Assembly: GCA_030068075.1 (NCBI GenBank)
Contig: CM057824.1
Coordinates: forward strand, 125,354,414-125,418,413
Source of the DNA: Paguma larvata
Lineage: Eukaryota > Chordata > Mammalia > Carnivora > Viverridae
Length of the DNA stretch: 64,000 bases
Reading direction: 5' to 3'
Under the pieces are notes generated by a model. It was not told the origin of the DNA. It saw only the letters and a program-made list of their open reading frames with translations, and did no database searches. Below, piece after piece: positions 34,501 to 45,589 of this stretch. How positions within the stretch are numbered: position 1 is the first letter of the stretch; each line of letters opens with the position of its first letter. A program made the position numbers and the translations under genes.

Positions 34501-35795
34501 AAAGCATTTCACTAGTCACAAGAAGTAATTCAGTAATATTTGATAACCTACTGTAGTAGGACTATAAAAACAAACATTCAAGTCTTCCATGTCTGAGAAC
34601 AACTATTGGTGCCCAACCATATCAAGCTTTTCCCTCAGTAATCACATCTATTCTATAAGAGGATACTGCATCTAATAAAAGAACACAAGATCATTATGAT
34701 TTATACTTTTGTGTTAGTATGGTAACCTCTGCTTGGTACTTATTACTATCTAATTTTTATTAAGTTTATCAATAACTTGGCTTATTAATTTTCTTGGAAA
34801 TAGCCCCTATTGCAGTCAAAACAAAACAAAATACAAAAGAGTCAGAAGTGAGATATACCGTGACACACTTCTTCATTCAGTTACCTGGGTTGTTTTTTCT
34901 CCCTTGTACAGGCAATTTCTTTATATATGGGGAATACTAGCCATCTGAAATTCTCCAATTTCCATAAGGAAAGTGAAAAAGAATTATACACTCTGTCAAC
35001 TAATGCCTAGGATCAGGGCTTAGTGTGAAATTCATCAAAATATGTTTATTTTTCCATTTATGAGACTCGGTTTTTCCCGAAGTCCCATGTCACTATATTA
35101 CTACAATCAATCTCTTTCCAAATGGAAGAGTAAATTTTAAAGTTGGCTGTATCACTTAACACTGTTATATTGAAAGATAGTTCACCAGAATATGACCTCA
35201 TTGAACTTTGACATTGGTAAGAAGAGAAAAAGATGGCCCTGTTCTTTTTCCTAATTCATGCATCTTTACCACTGTGATGCATTTTCAACTCTTCCACAAA
35301 GTAGTTAGATCCTAGTATGCACTCTCAATCACTTGAATAGCTCCTTTGGTTCTTGAAGTTACCATTTTCTTTCAAGAAAGGAAGAACTTGAAGATAGGTG
35401 GTCAGCGAGAAGAAAGGAAGTCAAGTCATCCATATGCTGTGTATGACACCAATGGTTTTATTCATATGAGGACAATTGATTCTTAGAAGAATGGTAAAGA
35501 ACAGTTTGGAGAACATCTTATTGAAACTAAGAAAGAAAAAAAAAAGATAAAAACAGTTATAATCCTATGAGAAGAGTAACTCATATGGTAGGTAATAAGT
35601 GAAAGGTATTGGCCTTCATCTGAGGCAACAGTGAAGACAGACACTGTTTCAATATCATGAGGGAAGATACAGATGTATATGTGTACTTAGGCTTAACGGA
35701 ATGTGGGGTTACCCTTTGGGAAACTTAATGAAATAGCTAGGACTTTGTTGGTAACAGACTTTATTTCTATAGTAAAATCAGTAAAGTTTGCACAA
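31584..35795. other. No gene seen; 4.2 kb of mainly unique AT-rich DNA
   Basis: The longest stretch without a recognisable mobile element. It contains AT-rich DNA at 31860-32120, a T16 run near 32427, an (ATA)n run at 34021-34034 and a 10-bp perfect palindrome cttcgcgaag at 33723-33732. No frame over 67 codons and no splice-flanked coding block was seen. Confidence 0.4.
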
Positions 35796-35799
35796 GTAT

Positions 35800-37615
35800 C
35801 ATTGGCAATGTTAGACATCCATACTTACATATGTCATAATCAAATTGTTGAAAGAGATTCTTGAAAGTGACAAGAGAGAAATAACTCATGTACAAGATGT
35901 GTTCATTCACATTTACAGCTGACTTCTTATTAAAAACCATTTAGGTCAGAAGGCGGTGGGAGATGACTTATTCAAAGTGCAAAAGAAATGGAACATCAAC
36001 CAAGAATTTTATATCCAACAGAACCATACTTCAAAAATAAGACATTCTCAGATAAATAAAAACTAAGGAACTTCACTACTACTGTTACAAGAAATACTAA
36101 AGCGAGGCTTTCAGGCTGAAATGAAAGAATACTAGATGGTAACTTGAATCCACATGAAGCTATATAAAGGAAAAAAAGCTCATTAAAAACTCACGAAGAA
36201 AAAAGGCTTATTCATAAAAAAGAAGGATTGCAGATCGAAGCCCTAAAGAAAGAAAATTGGATTAAAATAGAACATTTCCCACAAATGCTAATAATTATAG
36301 ATTTTGGTTTCTTTGGTTCCTTTGGCTCTAATATTTAGTAGCATATTATGATGTACAGTATCATATCAAATACATTCCTTATAACACACATTTAACATCC
36401 TCATATTACAGACCATGGGCCCAGATTCCAGTTCAAATGCAATTAAGTTTAAGTGATACACCAGGAACCATAGGAAATGTAAGAGCTGTCAAATACTACA
36501 CTGTCCTCACTACTGAGCTAGACCGTACTAGAAAGAGACCAGCCTTTGGATCCCCATCCTCCTATCTCTGGCAATTCTGAACTTGACCTCTGAGTTAATC
36601 TTTACTGAATATGTATTTCTTTTCAATTTTGTACTGTTTATTTATTTTTGAGAGAGAGAGAAAGAGACAGAACGTGAGCGGGGGCGGGGGGCAGAGAGAA
36701 AGGGAGACACAATCTGAAGCAGGCTTCAGGTTCTAAGCTGTCAGCATAGAGCCCGATGTGGGGCTCAAACTCACAAACCGTGAGATCGTGACCTGAGCTG
36801 AAATCGGACACATAACCGACTGAGCCACCCGGGCGCCCCCTGAATATGTATTTTAATGACAGGTTAAGGGTTTTTGTTGTTATTAGTGGTGGTGGTGGTA
36901 TTAAAAAAAAGTAGAGCACTGGTCAACGTAACTATATAGGTAAGTATTAAGTATGTACTTTTGGTTTCGACTCTTTTATCTGATTTAAAGGCAACCACAT
37001 AAAGCAATAATATAAAACTGTGTTGATGGACTTATAATGGATAAAAATGTAAGTAGCAAGACAATAATAGCACAAAGGAAGGTGAGGAAACACAGCTATA
37101 TGCGAGCAAAGTTTTTTAAACAATTGAAATTAATATGGCATTAATCTGAACTAGATTGATATGAATTAATTGTTCACTGTAATTCCTAGGGCAACGACTA
37201 AAAAATAATTCAAAAAGTAGCATAAAAAGAAATAAGAAAATTAAAATAGTATACGAGAAAATATCTGTTTAACACAAAAAAGGTGGTAATGGAGGAAGAG
37301 AGGAAAAGAAGGAACGTAAGACATAGAAAACCAACATTAAAATGTAGATGTAAATGCTACCTTATGGGGAATTACAGTAAATGTAGATGGATTAGGCACT
37401 CGAATCAAAATACATGGTAGATGTCTTCAAAAATCAAATGGTAGATGGACTTAAAAGAAAAGATCCAACTATCTGCTATCTACAATAGACAGACTTTAGG
37501 TTCAAAGACACAAACATGTTGAAAATAAAAGGATGGAAAAAGATATATGATGCAAACGGTAATGAAAAAAGTGCTAGAGTTGGTATACTAATATCAAGCA
37601 CAATAGTCTTTGTTT
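35800..37615 (+). mobile_element. Ancient L1M, sense; ORF1-region to ORF2 endonuclease start
   Basis: It begins tcataatcaaattgttgaaa, then acagctgacttcttattaaa, aagaattttatatccaacag and gacattctcagataaataaa, all L1M 5'-half blocks. From 37180 on, gggcaacgactaaaaaataa, aaatgtagatggattaggca and agatccaactatctgctatc lead into the decayed ORF2 endonuclease region. No frame survives. A SINE interrupts it at 36619-36839. Confidence 0.8.
36619..36839 (-). mobile_element. Carnivore tRNA-SINE with 14-bp TSD
   Basis: Antisense, full-length. The perfect TSD ctgaatatgtattt occurs at 36605-36618 and 36840-36853. It carries a G-rich interruption (gcgggggcggggggcag) in the usual ggggaggggcag position. Confidence 0.96.
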
Positions 37616-37789
37616 TGTAGCCAAAGTCAAGGGGAAGCATGAGATATGATTCCTAAGCCATCAGTTGCCTCATTCCAGGATAGTGGATTAAAGAGTGAGG
37701 AACATCTATCACCGATTTCCACCTCCAGTTATTGGCCTCTCCCTTTCTGTGGCCTGGAGAAGTAGAAATTGCTTAGATTCTGAATTTGA

Positions 37790-37980
37790 GGGGTGCCTGG
37801 GTGGCTTGGTTGGTTAAGTATCTGACTCTTGATTTCAGCTCAGGTCATGATCTCATGGTTCCTGAGTTCGAGCCCCACATTGGGCTCTACGCTGATAGTG
37901 CAGATCCTGCTTGGGATTCTGTCTCTCCCTCTTCTCTCTGCTCCTCCCTCACTTGTGTTCTCTCTCTCTCTCTCTCAAAA

Positions 37981-38019
<39 letters not shown>

Positions 38020-38033
38020 ATATAAAAAAGAAT
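37790..38033 (+). mobile_element. Carnivore tRNA-SINE with expanded (AAAT)n tail
   Basis: Sense: ggggtgcctgggtggcttgg, gagttcgagccccacattgg, CT run, then an expanded TAAA tail (37977-38021) before aaaaaag. Possible TSD gattctgaatttga / gaatctaaacttga, three mismatches. First of six same-strand SINEs in 3.4 kb. Confidence 0.94.
37977..38021 (+). repeat. (AAAT)n microsatellite in SINE tail
   Basis: About eleven perfect tetranucleotide units, grown from the SINE tail. Confidence 0.97.
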
Positions 38034-38246
38034 CTAAACTTGATTACAAACCCTGCCCAGAATATAGTTGTTTTATTTGATTTTATGTTTAATAAAATCT
38101 TATTATATGTGAAAAAATAGTCATATTTTTATTAAGCTATAACTTATGAACATAAAAGGCTATAAAACATTAATGCAAGCTCAATTAATTTTCACAAGTG
38201 AGAGCGTACTTATGTAATTAGAACCAGATCAAGTAATGGAATATTG

Positions 38247-38399
38247 ACAGGGTAACTGGGTAGCTCAGTTGGTTAAGAGTCTGACTTCAGCTCAGGTCAT
38301 GATCTCACTACTTGTGAGTTCAAGCCCTGTGTCGGGCCCTGACAGCTCAGAGCCTGGACCCTCTTTGAATTCTATGTCTCCATCTCTTTCTGTCCCTCC

Positions 38400-38443
<44 letters not shown>

Positions 38444-38483
38444 AATAAATGAACATTAACAAAAGCTTTAAAAAAAGAAAAGA
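38247..38483 (+). mobile_element. Carnivore tRNA-SINE with (CT)n and 12-bp TSD
   Basis: Sense copy. It lacks the tgtgct of the usual ctctgtgctgacagctc block (reads gggccctgacagctcagagc). CT run at 38404-38440. TSD aatggaatattg (38235-38246) / aatggaacattg (38484-38495), one mismatch. Confidence 0.95.
38404..38440 (+). repeat. (CT)18 microsatellite inside SINE
   Basis: Uninterrupted CT dinucleotide run. Confidence 0.97.
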
Positions 38484-38766
38484 AATGGAACATTGCTAAC
38501 ATCTCTGAACAAACCACTTTTGTCTCACCTTCTAGGCACTCCCTCCCTCAAAGGATAACCACTATTCAGACTTCTATCACTAGAGATGTTTTATCTGTTT
38601 CTAAACATGATATAATGAAATAATAATGTGTACTTTTTTGTGTCTTGCTTCTCACACTTAATGCCATGTTTATGCAATCCATTCATATTGTGGCTGTAGT
38701 TTTAATTTGCTCATTCGTACTGTGCTACCTAATTCCATTGTGTGATTACGCTATAATGTATTTATC

Positions 38767-38992
38767 GGGGCACCTGGGTAGCTCAGTCGGTTAAGCGTCC
38801 AACTTTGGCTCAGGTCATGATCTCACAGTTCGTCGGTTGGAGCCCCGCGTCGGGCTCTGTGCTGACAGCTTGGAGCCTGGAGCCTGCTTCAGATTCTGTC
38901 TCCCTCTGTCTCTGCCCCTCCCCGGCTCACTCTCTGTCTCTTTTTCCCTGTCTCTCAAAAATAAAAATAAACATTAAAGAAAAATTTTTAAA
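38767..38992 (+). mobile_element. Carnivore tRNA-SINE with perfect 12-bp TSD
   Basis: Sense, near-consensus (ggggcacctgggtagctcag, cggttaagcgtccaactttg, gccccgcgtcgggctctgtg). TSD aatgtatttatc at 38755-38766 and 38993-39004, identical. It splits the antisense L1 cleanly. Confidence 0.97.
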
Positions 38993-39339
38993 AATGTATT
39001 TATCAGTTCTGCAATTGATAGATTTTGGGGTAGTTTCCAGATTATGTGCAGTGCTGCTGTGAATTTATTTGTATGTATTTTTTGGTAAATATATGAAAAC
39101 TTTTATCTTTATGAATAAGATTAAAACTGTTGAATACAAAATGCCTATGTACTACTTTAGTATGAGTTGCCAATTATTTTCCAAAGTAATCGTACTAATG
39201 TACACTCCCTCCAGCAATTTATGAGAGTTTAATTGCTCTATATTCTTCACAATATTTGATGTTGAATGTTTTCATTTTAACCACTCTAATGGGCATGTGG
39301 TTAAAGCAAATTGTGATTTTAATCTGCATTTTTCTAATG

Positions 39340-39416
39340 AACACTTTATCATATATTTGTTGGTCATCTTAATATCTTTCATATATTGAACATTTTATCA
39401 TATGTTTGTTGGTCAT
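39340..39416 (+). repeat. 48-bp tandem duplication in L1
   Basis: The phrase gaac(a/c)-tttatcata(t)-tttgttggtcat occurs at 39340-39367 and 39388-39416 with two or three changes, separated by a short unique segment. It is not part of standard L1, so it arose locally. Confidence 0.7.
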
Positions 39417-39613
39417 TTTTTTCTGAATTCTTGCTTATTTTTCAGTTTGGATTTTGTCTTTTTTTTATTGATTTACTAATGTTTTCTCCCAATCCATGAG
39501 TTAATTTCACCCTATAAATGGTGTTATTTAACAGACATTCCTAAAAGAAGCCAAGTTATTAATTTTTCTCTTATGGTTATTGATTCTGAGGTCATATTTA
39601 AGAAACACTTCCC

Positions 39614-39838
39614 GGGGCGCCTGGGTGGCTCAGTTAGTTAAGCGGCCGACTTCAGCTCAGGTCACTATCTCATGGTCTGTGAGTTCGAGCCCCGCGTCGG
39701 GCTCTGTGCTGATGGCTCAGATCCTGGAGCCTGCTTCCGATTCCATGTCTCCCTCTCTCTCTGCCCTTCCCCTGCTCACACTCTGTCTCTATGTCTCTCA
39801 AAATAAATAAAAACGTTAAAAATTAAAAAAAAAAAATA
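39614..39838 (+). mobile_element. Young carnivore tRNA-SINE (felid type), perfect TSD
   Basis: Among the closest to consensus here: ggggcgcctgggtggctcag (A-box region), gagttcgagccccgcgtcgg (B-box region), intact middle, CT run and aaataaataaaaacgttaaa tail. Identical 14-bp TSD aagaaacacttccc at 39600-39613 and 39839-39852. Intact promoter blocks and CpGs at tRNA-like positions point to a recent insertion. Confidence 0.98.
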
Positions 39839-39977
39839 AAGAAACACTTCCCTACTTTAAGATCTTGAAGATGTTCTTCAGTGCGTCCTCTAGGAGACAT
39901 TGTTTTACCTTTAAATGCAGATCTGTACTTCATCCACAGTTGACTTTTGTGTGTAGTTGAGAGATAGGAGTTAAAAT

Positions 39978-40060
39978 ATAGATAGATATATCAATGTAGG
40001 TAAGAGTATAGATGACGTAGATAGATTAGAGATAGAGATAGAGATACAGATAGAGATAGA
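39978..40060 (+). repeat. Degenerate (GATA)n/(GAGATA)n
   Basis: Scattered agata, agagata and gatagatata units, an old tract inside L1. Confidence 0.8.
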
Positions 40061-40642
40061 TTTTACCCATATGGATGGATATCCAATCCACCCAGCACCA
40101 TTTATTAAAATGACCATCCTTTCCCCATTAATCCCTAGGGCTACTTTTGCTGTGATTTTGAAGATCTTTTCCTTTATTCCTCTTTTTAGCTAGCTAATGA
40201 GAGTTTTGAAGATGTTACAAGTAAGTATGATGCACAGAAAGTGATGAGCCCAGTTCCTGAGAATAAAAAACACTGATGCTTTATTTCCTCTATTCTTTAG
40301 TTTTTCATAGTCTAACCATGCTTAATACATATTTCCTTATCAGGATTCTTTTTTGTTCTTTGAAAAATAACATTTTTTCTAATAAGATAAGTAATATTGT
40401 TCATTGATTTAAAAACACTTATACAGAAAATAAAGCAGAAAATATGAATCACCCATAATCCCATCAACTAAAAGAAAATCACTAAAAATTTTTGATGAGT
40501 TTTCTTCTCATTCGCTTTTCTAATAGATTCATTCATAATATTTAATTCAAAGTTACTAAGTACATAAAAACACAGAAATTTATAATTAAAATATAGATGA
40601 TGACTTCTTGCTTACCAAAATATGTATTCATGAACACTTAAA

Positions 40643-40868
40643 GGGTGTCTGGGTGGCTCAATCCATTAAGCATAAGAATCTTGATTTCAGTTAGGATCAT
40701 GATCCCAGGGTGGTGAGACAGAGCCCCACATTGTCTCCATGCTGAGTATGGAGCCTGCTTGGGATTTCTCTCTCCCTCTTTCTCTCTCTCTCTCCTCCCA
40801 TCCCCCACTCATGCATCCATTCTCTCTCTCTCAAAATAAATAAATAAACATTAAAAAAAAACCTAGAA
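40643..40868 (+). mobile_element. Carnivore tRNA-SINE, older
   Basis: Sense: gggtgtctgggtggctcaat, a diverged middle (ccccacattgtctccatgct), CT runs and an aaataaataaataaacatta tail. Imperfect TSD gaacacttaaa / gaacttttaaa. Confidence 0.9.
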
Positions 40869-40893
40869 GAACTTTTAAAACAGCAGAAAGGAA

Positions 40894-41086
40894 GAGCGCT
40901 TGGGTGACTCTGTTGGTTCCGTGTCCAACTCAGTTTTGGCTCAGGCCAAGATCACAGTTTGTGGATTTGAGACCTACATTGGGCTCTGCCTTGACAGCTC
41001 AGAGCCTGCTTGAGATTTTCTCTCCCTCTCTCTCTGCCCTTCCTTTGCTGGAGATCTCTCTAAATAAATAAATAAATAAATCGATC

Positions 41087-41135
<49 letters not shown>

Positions 41136-41155
41136 GTAAATAAGCTTTGAAAAAT
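40894..41155 (+). mobile_element. Carnivore tRNA-SINE with (AAAT)n-(GATA)n tail
   Basis: Sense: gagcgcttgggtgactctgt, gctctgccttgacagctcag, CT run, then a compound tail of TAAA units (41061-41080), tcgatcgata and GATA units to 41134. TSD gcagaaaggaa (40883-40893) / gcagaagggaa (41156-41166). It lies 25 bp after the previous SINE. Confidence 0.93.
41061..41134 (+). repeat. Compound (TAAA)n(GATA)n microsatellite
   Basis: The TAAA run of the SINE tail changes to about 13 GATA units via a tcgatcga junction, showing repeat-type switching within a retroposon tail. Long IYLS-type frames on the minus strand are this repeat. Confidence 0.97.
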
Positions 41156-41169
41156 GCAGAAGGGAAACA

Positions 41170-43090
41170 AGACACAGACCATCTTTTCCTACCAAGTACA
41201 GCTAGAAACTCTGAAAATAACCTAAGAGGCAACTCTTAAAGTTGAAAAGAGGAAGGTGAACAGGCTAGAAATCTCATAGCCCAAAGCAGCATAGGAGCCT
41301 GGCATCTTCTGACCTTCTCCTGTGCCCATTTGCACCAGCAGAAAGAGAACCAGGCCCAACATCTTCTGGTCCCCAACTAAATGGGAGAGTATGGTCCAAA
41401 TAACTGAGTTCCTTTCCCAGATTGAAACAATCGGCATGGATTTTTGTTCTCTTTCCTAAGCCAATCTTATCCTTCAAACTCAGAGACATAGGCAGCCTTG
41501 ATTAAGTGGGAACGCCACCAATGATAGGAAGCCCATAGAACTATCTCTACCCATGAGCAAGAGTTTCCCTTCCCTTAAATACCTAAAGACTCTAAGTACC
41601 TGACCTTGTGGCTGGCACCAGGCAGGCAAACCAAAGAGACACAAATAGACTACAAAGGCTCATAAAGAGAAATTTTCAGTGCAACCATAGCTCATAAAAT
41701 GTAGGCCAGGGCCTGCATGCTAAACCAGAACATAAGATATAGAAAACCAGAAAAGACATAGAAAAACTGAAGAAGATGACTGTCTGATAAAGCAGAAAAA
41801 TTAAAAAGGATCCAGAGTATCCTAAAATAATAATCAAAATTTCCAGAACACAACAAAAATCATTTGCCATAATGAAAGATAGGAAAATCACAACTTGAAC
41901 GAGAAAAGACAATGGATGCCAATACTAAGATAAATAGGCTATACTGAAATTATTTGCCAAGGATTTTACCATAGCCATTATAAAATTGCTTCAACAAGCA
42001 ATTATAAGTATCTTTGAAAAACAATGAAAATCTCACTAAAAATAAAAAAGAACAAATGAACATCATAGAGCTAAAATACACAATAACTGGAATAAAATTA
42101 TTTTTTCAATGGATGGGCTCTAGAGCAGAAAGAATATGACAGAGGAAAGAATCAGTAAACTTAAAAATAGAATAACAAATTAGTGAATCTGAACAATAGA
42201 GAGAAAGCATACACACAGACAAAATAATAAAAGATCCAATGCTCGTGTCATCAGAGTGCCAGAAGAAAAGAAAGAGAATGGGGCTGAAAATATATTGAAG
42301 AAATAATGGCTAAAAGTTGCCTAAATTTGGTAAAATACATGTATATGTATAATACATATACATGTATATGTCTTTCAGACAAAGAAAATTTAAGATAATT
42401 TGTCATCAGCAGCCTTATCCTCAAAAAATAAAGAAAGTACCCAAACAGAAAGAAAATGGCAGCAAGATGAGATTTGAAATTCCAGAAAAGAAGGATAAAT
42501 AATGCAATGGGCAAAAGTAAGATTAAGTAGACCCTTCTTCTCTTCATGATTTTTTAAATATCATTTTTGATCAATGAAGCAAAAATTATAAGACCATCTA
42601 TTCAACATATGTAGAGAATATATTTAAGGTAATAATATTTTCAAAGATGAAGGATAAAGAAACCTAAGTGGAAATAAGCTTTCTACACTCCACAGGAAGC
42701 AGTAAAACACCAGTACTAGTACATTGTGATAAGTTACATAGGTATATTATAGTATCTAGAGCAAGTACTAAGAAAACTATAGAAAAAGTATACTCAAAAT
42801 CATTAAAAATTAAAATGGTATCCTAAATAGTGGTCAAGTAACTCACAGGAGAGCAAGAAAAGAGAAGTATGAGAATAAACAGAAAACAAACAATATGGCA
42901 GCTTGTAAGCCCTGTGTAAATTATCTAAACACACCAATTAGAAGACAGTTGGCAGAGTGGATTAAAAAAAAAAAAAAAAGACCTAACTAACTGCATGCCA
43001 TTTCCAAGAAATTAACTTCAAAAACAATGCAGGTGAGTTGAAAGGAAAAGGGTGGAAAAAAGACACACCACACAAGCATGAATTTAAAAG
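41170..43090 (+). mobile_element. Ancient L1M, sense, 5' half
   Basis: Sections match L1M order: gagtgccagaagaaaagaaa, gaagaaataatggctaaaag, aagatgaaggataaagaaac, then ttggcagagtggattaaaaa and a following ORF2-endonuclease remnant (agacctaactaactgcatgc). The part before about 41690 is less certain and may be 5' UTR. Many stops; no functional ORF. Confidence 0.65.
42335..42367. repeat. Perfect 16-bp-arm inverted repeat
   Basis: Arms atacatgtatatgtat (42335-42350) and atacatatacatgtat (42352-42367) are exact reverse complements around one A. The AT-rich composition would favour cruciform extrusion. It lies inside the L1M body and is not a known L1 feature. Confidence 0.95.
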
Positions 43091-44223
43091 AAAAATTCAG
43101 AAAGAATTCTTTCTTTACTGACATACTCATAATGTTCAAATACTCTAATGTGTGGTGTGGCCCAGTGTTTCTGAACTATGAAGATTTGCAGACTTTCTTA
43201 GCTCTTCCTGAACCAAATTAGTCAAGCATTAAGTCAAGATCTTACTAATATATATATATATATTTTTAAACACTACTAACTAGGAAACCATCTAGATGAG
43301 CACACTGATATGAAATTGCTGGCAGGAGGTTGCTGGTCAGAAAAGCAGCCAAAGCTAAAGGGAGCACATATGCAAGATCACTTAGATAAATGAGAGCCCG
43401 GCTTCATGTTTTGCATTTGAAAGAGTTTTGATGCAGTTCGAAAATAGCAATAGAAGAGGAACAAGTGAAAAGATGATTTTTATCCTCAGTTCTTTGGTGT
43501 GGCTTGTGGCTCTGTTCTTTTCAACATCTGTCAGTCTCTATCAATATATGCCTGCATAAAAATTCAGGCAATTATTATTTGAAAGGTTATAAAATTGTCC
43601 ACACAGTCACATTCACCTTCTCAGTTGTAGTTTGACAGCAAGGTTGATAAGCTGGATCCAAATAAAATTAGCCTTCAATAAGATGCTTTCAAATTACTAT
43701 AATAAACTTCCTGGTACCTGTAGTGCCTTTTAGAGGACCCAGAGGCCTCACCCGAATGGACCAGAAAGCCTGTTGACTAGACCATACAGCATGCAGTCCA
43801 CTAAAGTGCTGGAAGCCGTGGACAAAAAAACAAAAAACAAACAAACAATCAAACAAAAAATTGTCCCTTGCTTTTTCCCCTAGACCATTGTAGAAAAGTG
43901 GAGTTGTTTTTTTTTTTCCTTTTAAACATAGATGGAAATATGCTAGAAAAAAAAAGTACTTTCTATTTTTCAATCAAAATTCTAGGGTGTCCTCTGGGTT
44001 TTAGAACCAATAAGAGTGACCCTATACCTACAGAGAAATCCAGTTATTACCCCCAACTCACATGTAAACTCCGGTATACAAACTGCCATAGATCTATAGA
44101 TGGCTGACTCTGAACTAGGCGTTCCCATAACTTGATAAGAGGAGCCACAAGAGAGCTCAGCATGACATTAGAGTGGAAATAAGGTTTGATCCTCTTCCTA
44201 CAGCCCTCCCGCAATCTTTCATG
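43091..44223. other. No gene seen; unique DNA
   Basis: It includes (TA)n at 43247-43262 and a CAAA/CAAAA run at 43822-43858. Nothing else named. Confidence 0.4.
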
Positions 44224-44229
44224 ACTAAT

Positions 44230-45120
44230 TGCCAGAGTCCAGCTCCAGCTAGTTCAGGAGTCCCCAAAGGAAGAACATTGTTGGCAGGATGAATGACTCG
44301 AGAGAGCTGCTTGGTTTCTGGGACCAGGAGACAGCTCTGCTTTGCTATTCTCAATATCTTTATTTTTAGGTAGTAAGTTACTCTACATCAGTGAGCATTG
44401 CTTTTTCTTAGAAGGTAGTTAAAGAAAGAAGACAGTGTGTATTATGTCGATCCCCTAGACCTTGAAGGAGAGTCTTATCTTAGCTGTTTTTTGATTCTGT
44501 TCCTGAGCTAATGAATATACACCGTTTTTGCCAGGAAGAAAGCAGGGTTGTTAGTGTAACCTTGAGCAAACAGATGGGGTATTCATTGTTGCCGTAAGAC
44601 CCATGCTTGCTAATCGTCTACAGACAGATCAGGAGTCCCTTTGTCTAGCTTCCTAAACTACAATGGGGGAAGTGTAACTCATTTGGCAAGGACATAATTT
44701 TTTAATGCCTCCCTAAGTTCCTTTACTGATGAGTGAGTGAATTTACACAATAGGGGCCTAATGTCTACATAGGTTACATTAATTTTTAGCCAACTCATAA
44801 CTGCTATTCTGTATGATCAATTTGTGTAACCTATCCCCAAGATGCAACTTTGAGGTTACTTCTGGCCAGGTTACTCTCATTCAGATATTATCCATCAAGG
44901 CATCACACTCCAGGTCCCTTTTTTATTTGAATGCAATAAAACAAAAGGGCATTATATCCCTTGAGGCCAACCAGAACACTTCAAGAAATCCAGGCATGAA
45001 AGCTTGTTATTAGAAGGAGATAATATTGGGGCGCCATTTGGTCAGCAGGAGACTTTGCAACATCTGCCTTTTCCACACAAGGAGGCATCTCAACCTGTGA
45101 GCCCACGATGGCTCCCAACA
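44230..45120 (-). mobile_element. Solitary class II (ERVK/IAP-like) LTR, 891 bp
   Basis: Read on the minus strand it starts TGTTGGGAGCCATCG and ends CTCTGGCA, the TG...CA termini of an LTR. The opening is like that of IAP-type class II LTRs (TGTTGGGAGCC). An AATAAA polyadenylation signal lies at 44359-44364 (complement), leaving about 130 bp of R/U5 before the end, a normal arrangement. Flanking 6-mers are actaat (44224-44229) and accaat (45121-45126), one mismatch, and six bases is the class II duplication size. No gag, pol or env sequence adjoins, so it is the product of LTR-LTR recombination. The exact family is not known to me. Confidence 0.75.
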
Positions 45121-45126
45121 ACCAAT

Positions 45127-45546
45127 CATCATTTTTGTTAGAAATGCTAATTTAGATGTTTAGTCTGAGTGCAATCTTTTTTCTCTCAGCCACATTTTCC
45201 CTAGCCAGATGTAGAAAAGAGTCATGATCTATGAACACAGTGATACATAAATTGATTCCATATTCTTAACATCAGATTATACTGTGAGGTTGTAGGGGGA
45301 TGTTAGGTAGAGTATAGTGGGCTTAGATCAGCTTTCCAACATTTAATTTTGTTTTCTTTCAATTCAGTACAATTTGATTTAATTCAAGTTCACAGTTATT
45401 AGACATTTGATGTGAAAAGAACTCTATAATGCCAATAAAACCAGAAGAAGACAGAAGTAGTTGTCAGTGTGATAAAGAAGTGTATTAATTACAACAACAA
45501 TATCACAAGGTAAATCTCTCCCTCTTTCCTGCCTTTTTCCACTTTT
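45127..45546. other. No gene seen; unique DNA
   Basis: Nothing recognised. Confidence 0.4.
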
Positions 45547-45584
45547 TTCCTTCCTTCCTTCCTTCTTTCTTTTTCTTTCCTTTT
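45547..45584 (+). repeat. (TTCC)n/(TTCT)n tract
   Basis: Pyrimidine-only tract directly beside an L1 3' end, possibly expanded from the complement of its tail. Confidence 0.85.
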
Positions 45585-45589
45585 TTCCT

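Larger units (their letters stand above)
38100..40170 (-). mobile_element. Ancient L1M 3' portion, antisense, carrying three SINEs
   Basis: The complement of the L1M 3' UTR and the end of ORF2 is readable around three insertions: tgccatgtttatgcaatcca, ccaaagtaatcgtactaatg, cactccctccagcaatttat, then gatatccaatccacccagca near 40080. Once the SINEs at 38247, 38767 and 39614 are removed the L1 segments join in the right order. It also contains a 48-bp tandem duplication (39340-39416) and a degenerate GATA stretch (39978-40060). Confidence 0.82.

Noticed and set aside
40270..40600. Segment resembling an old LINE 3' region (aaatatgaatcacccataat then cccatcaact)
   Set aside because: Resemblance is limited to about 40 bp; ends and family could not be set.
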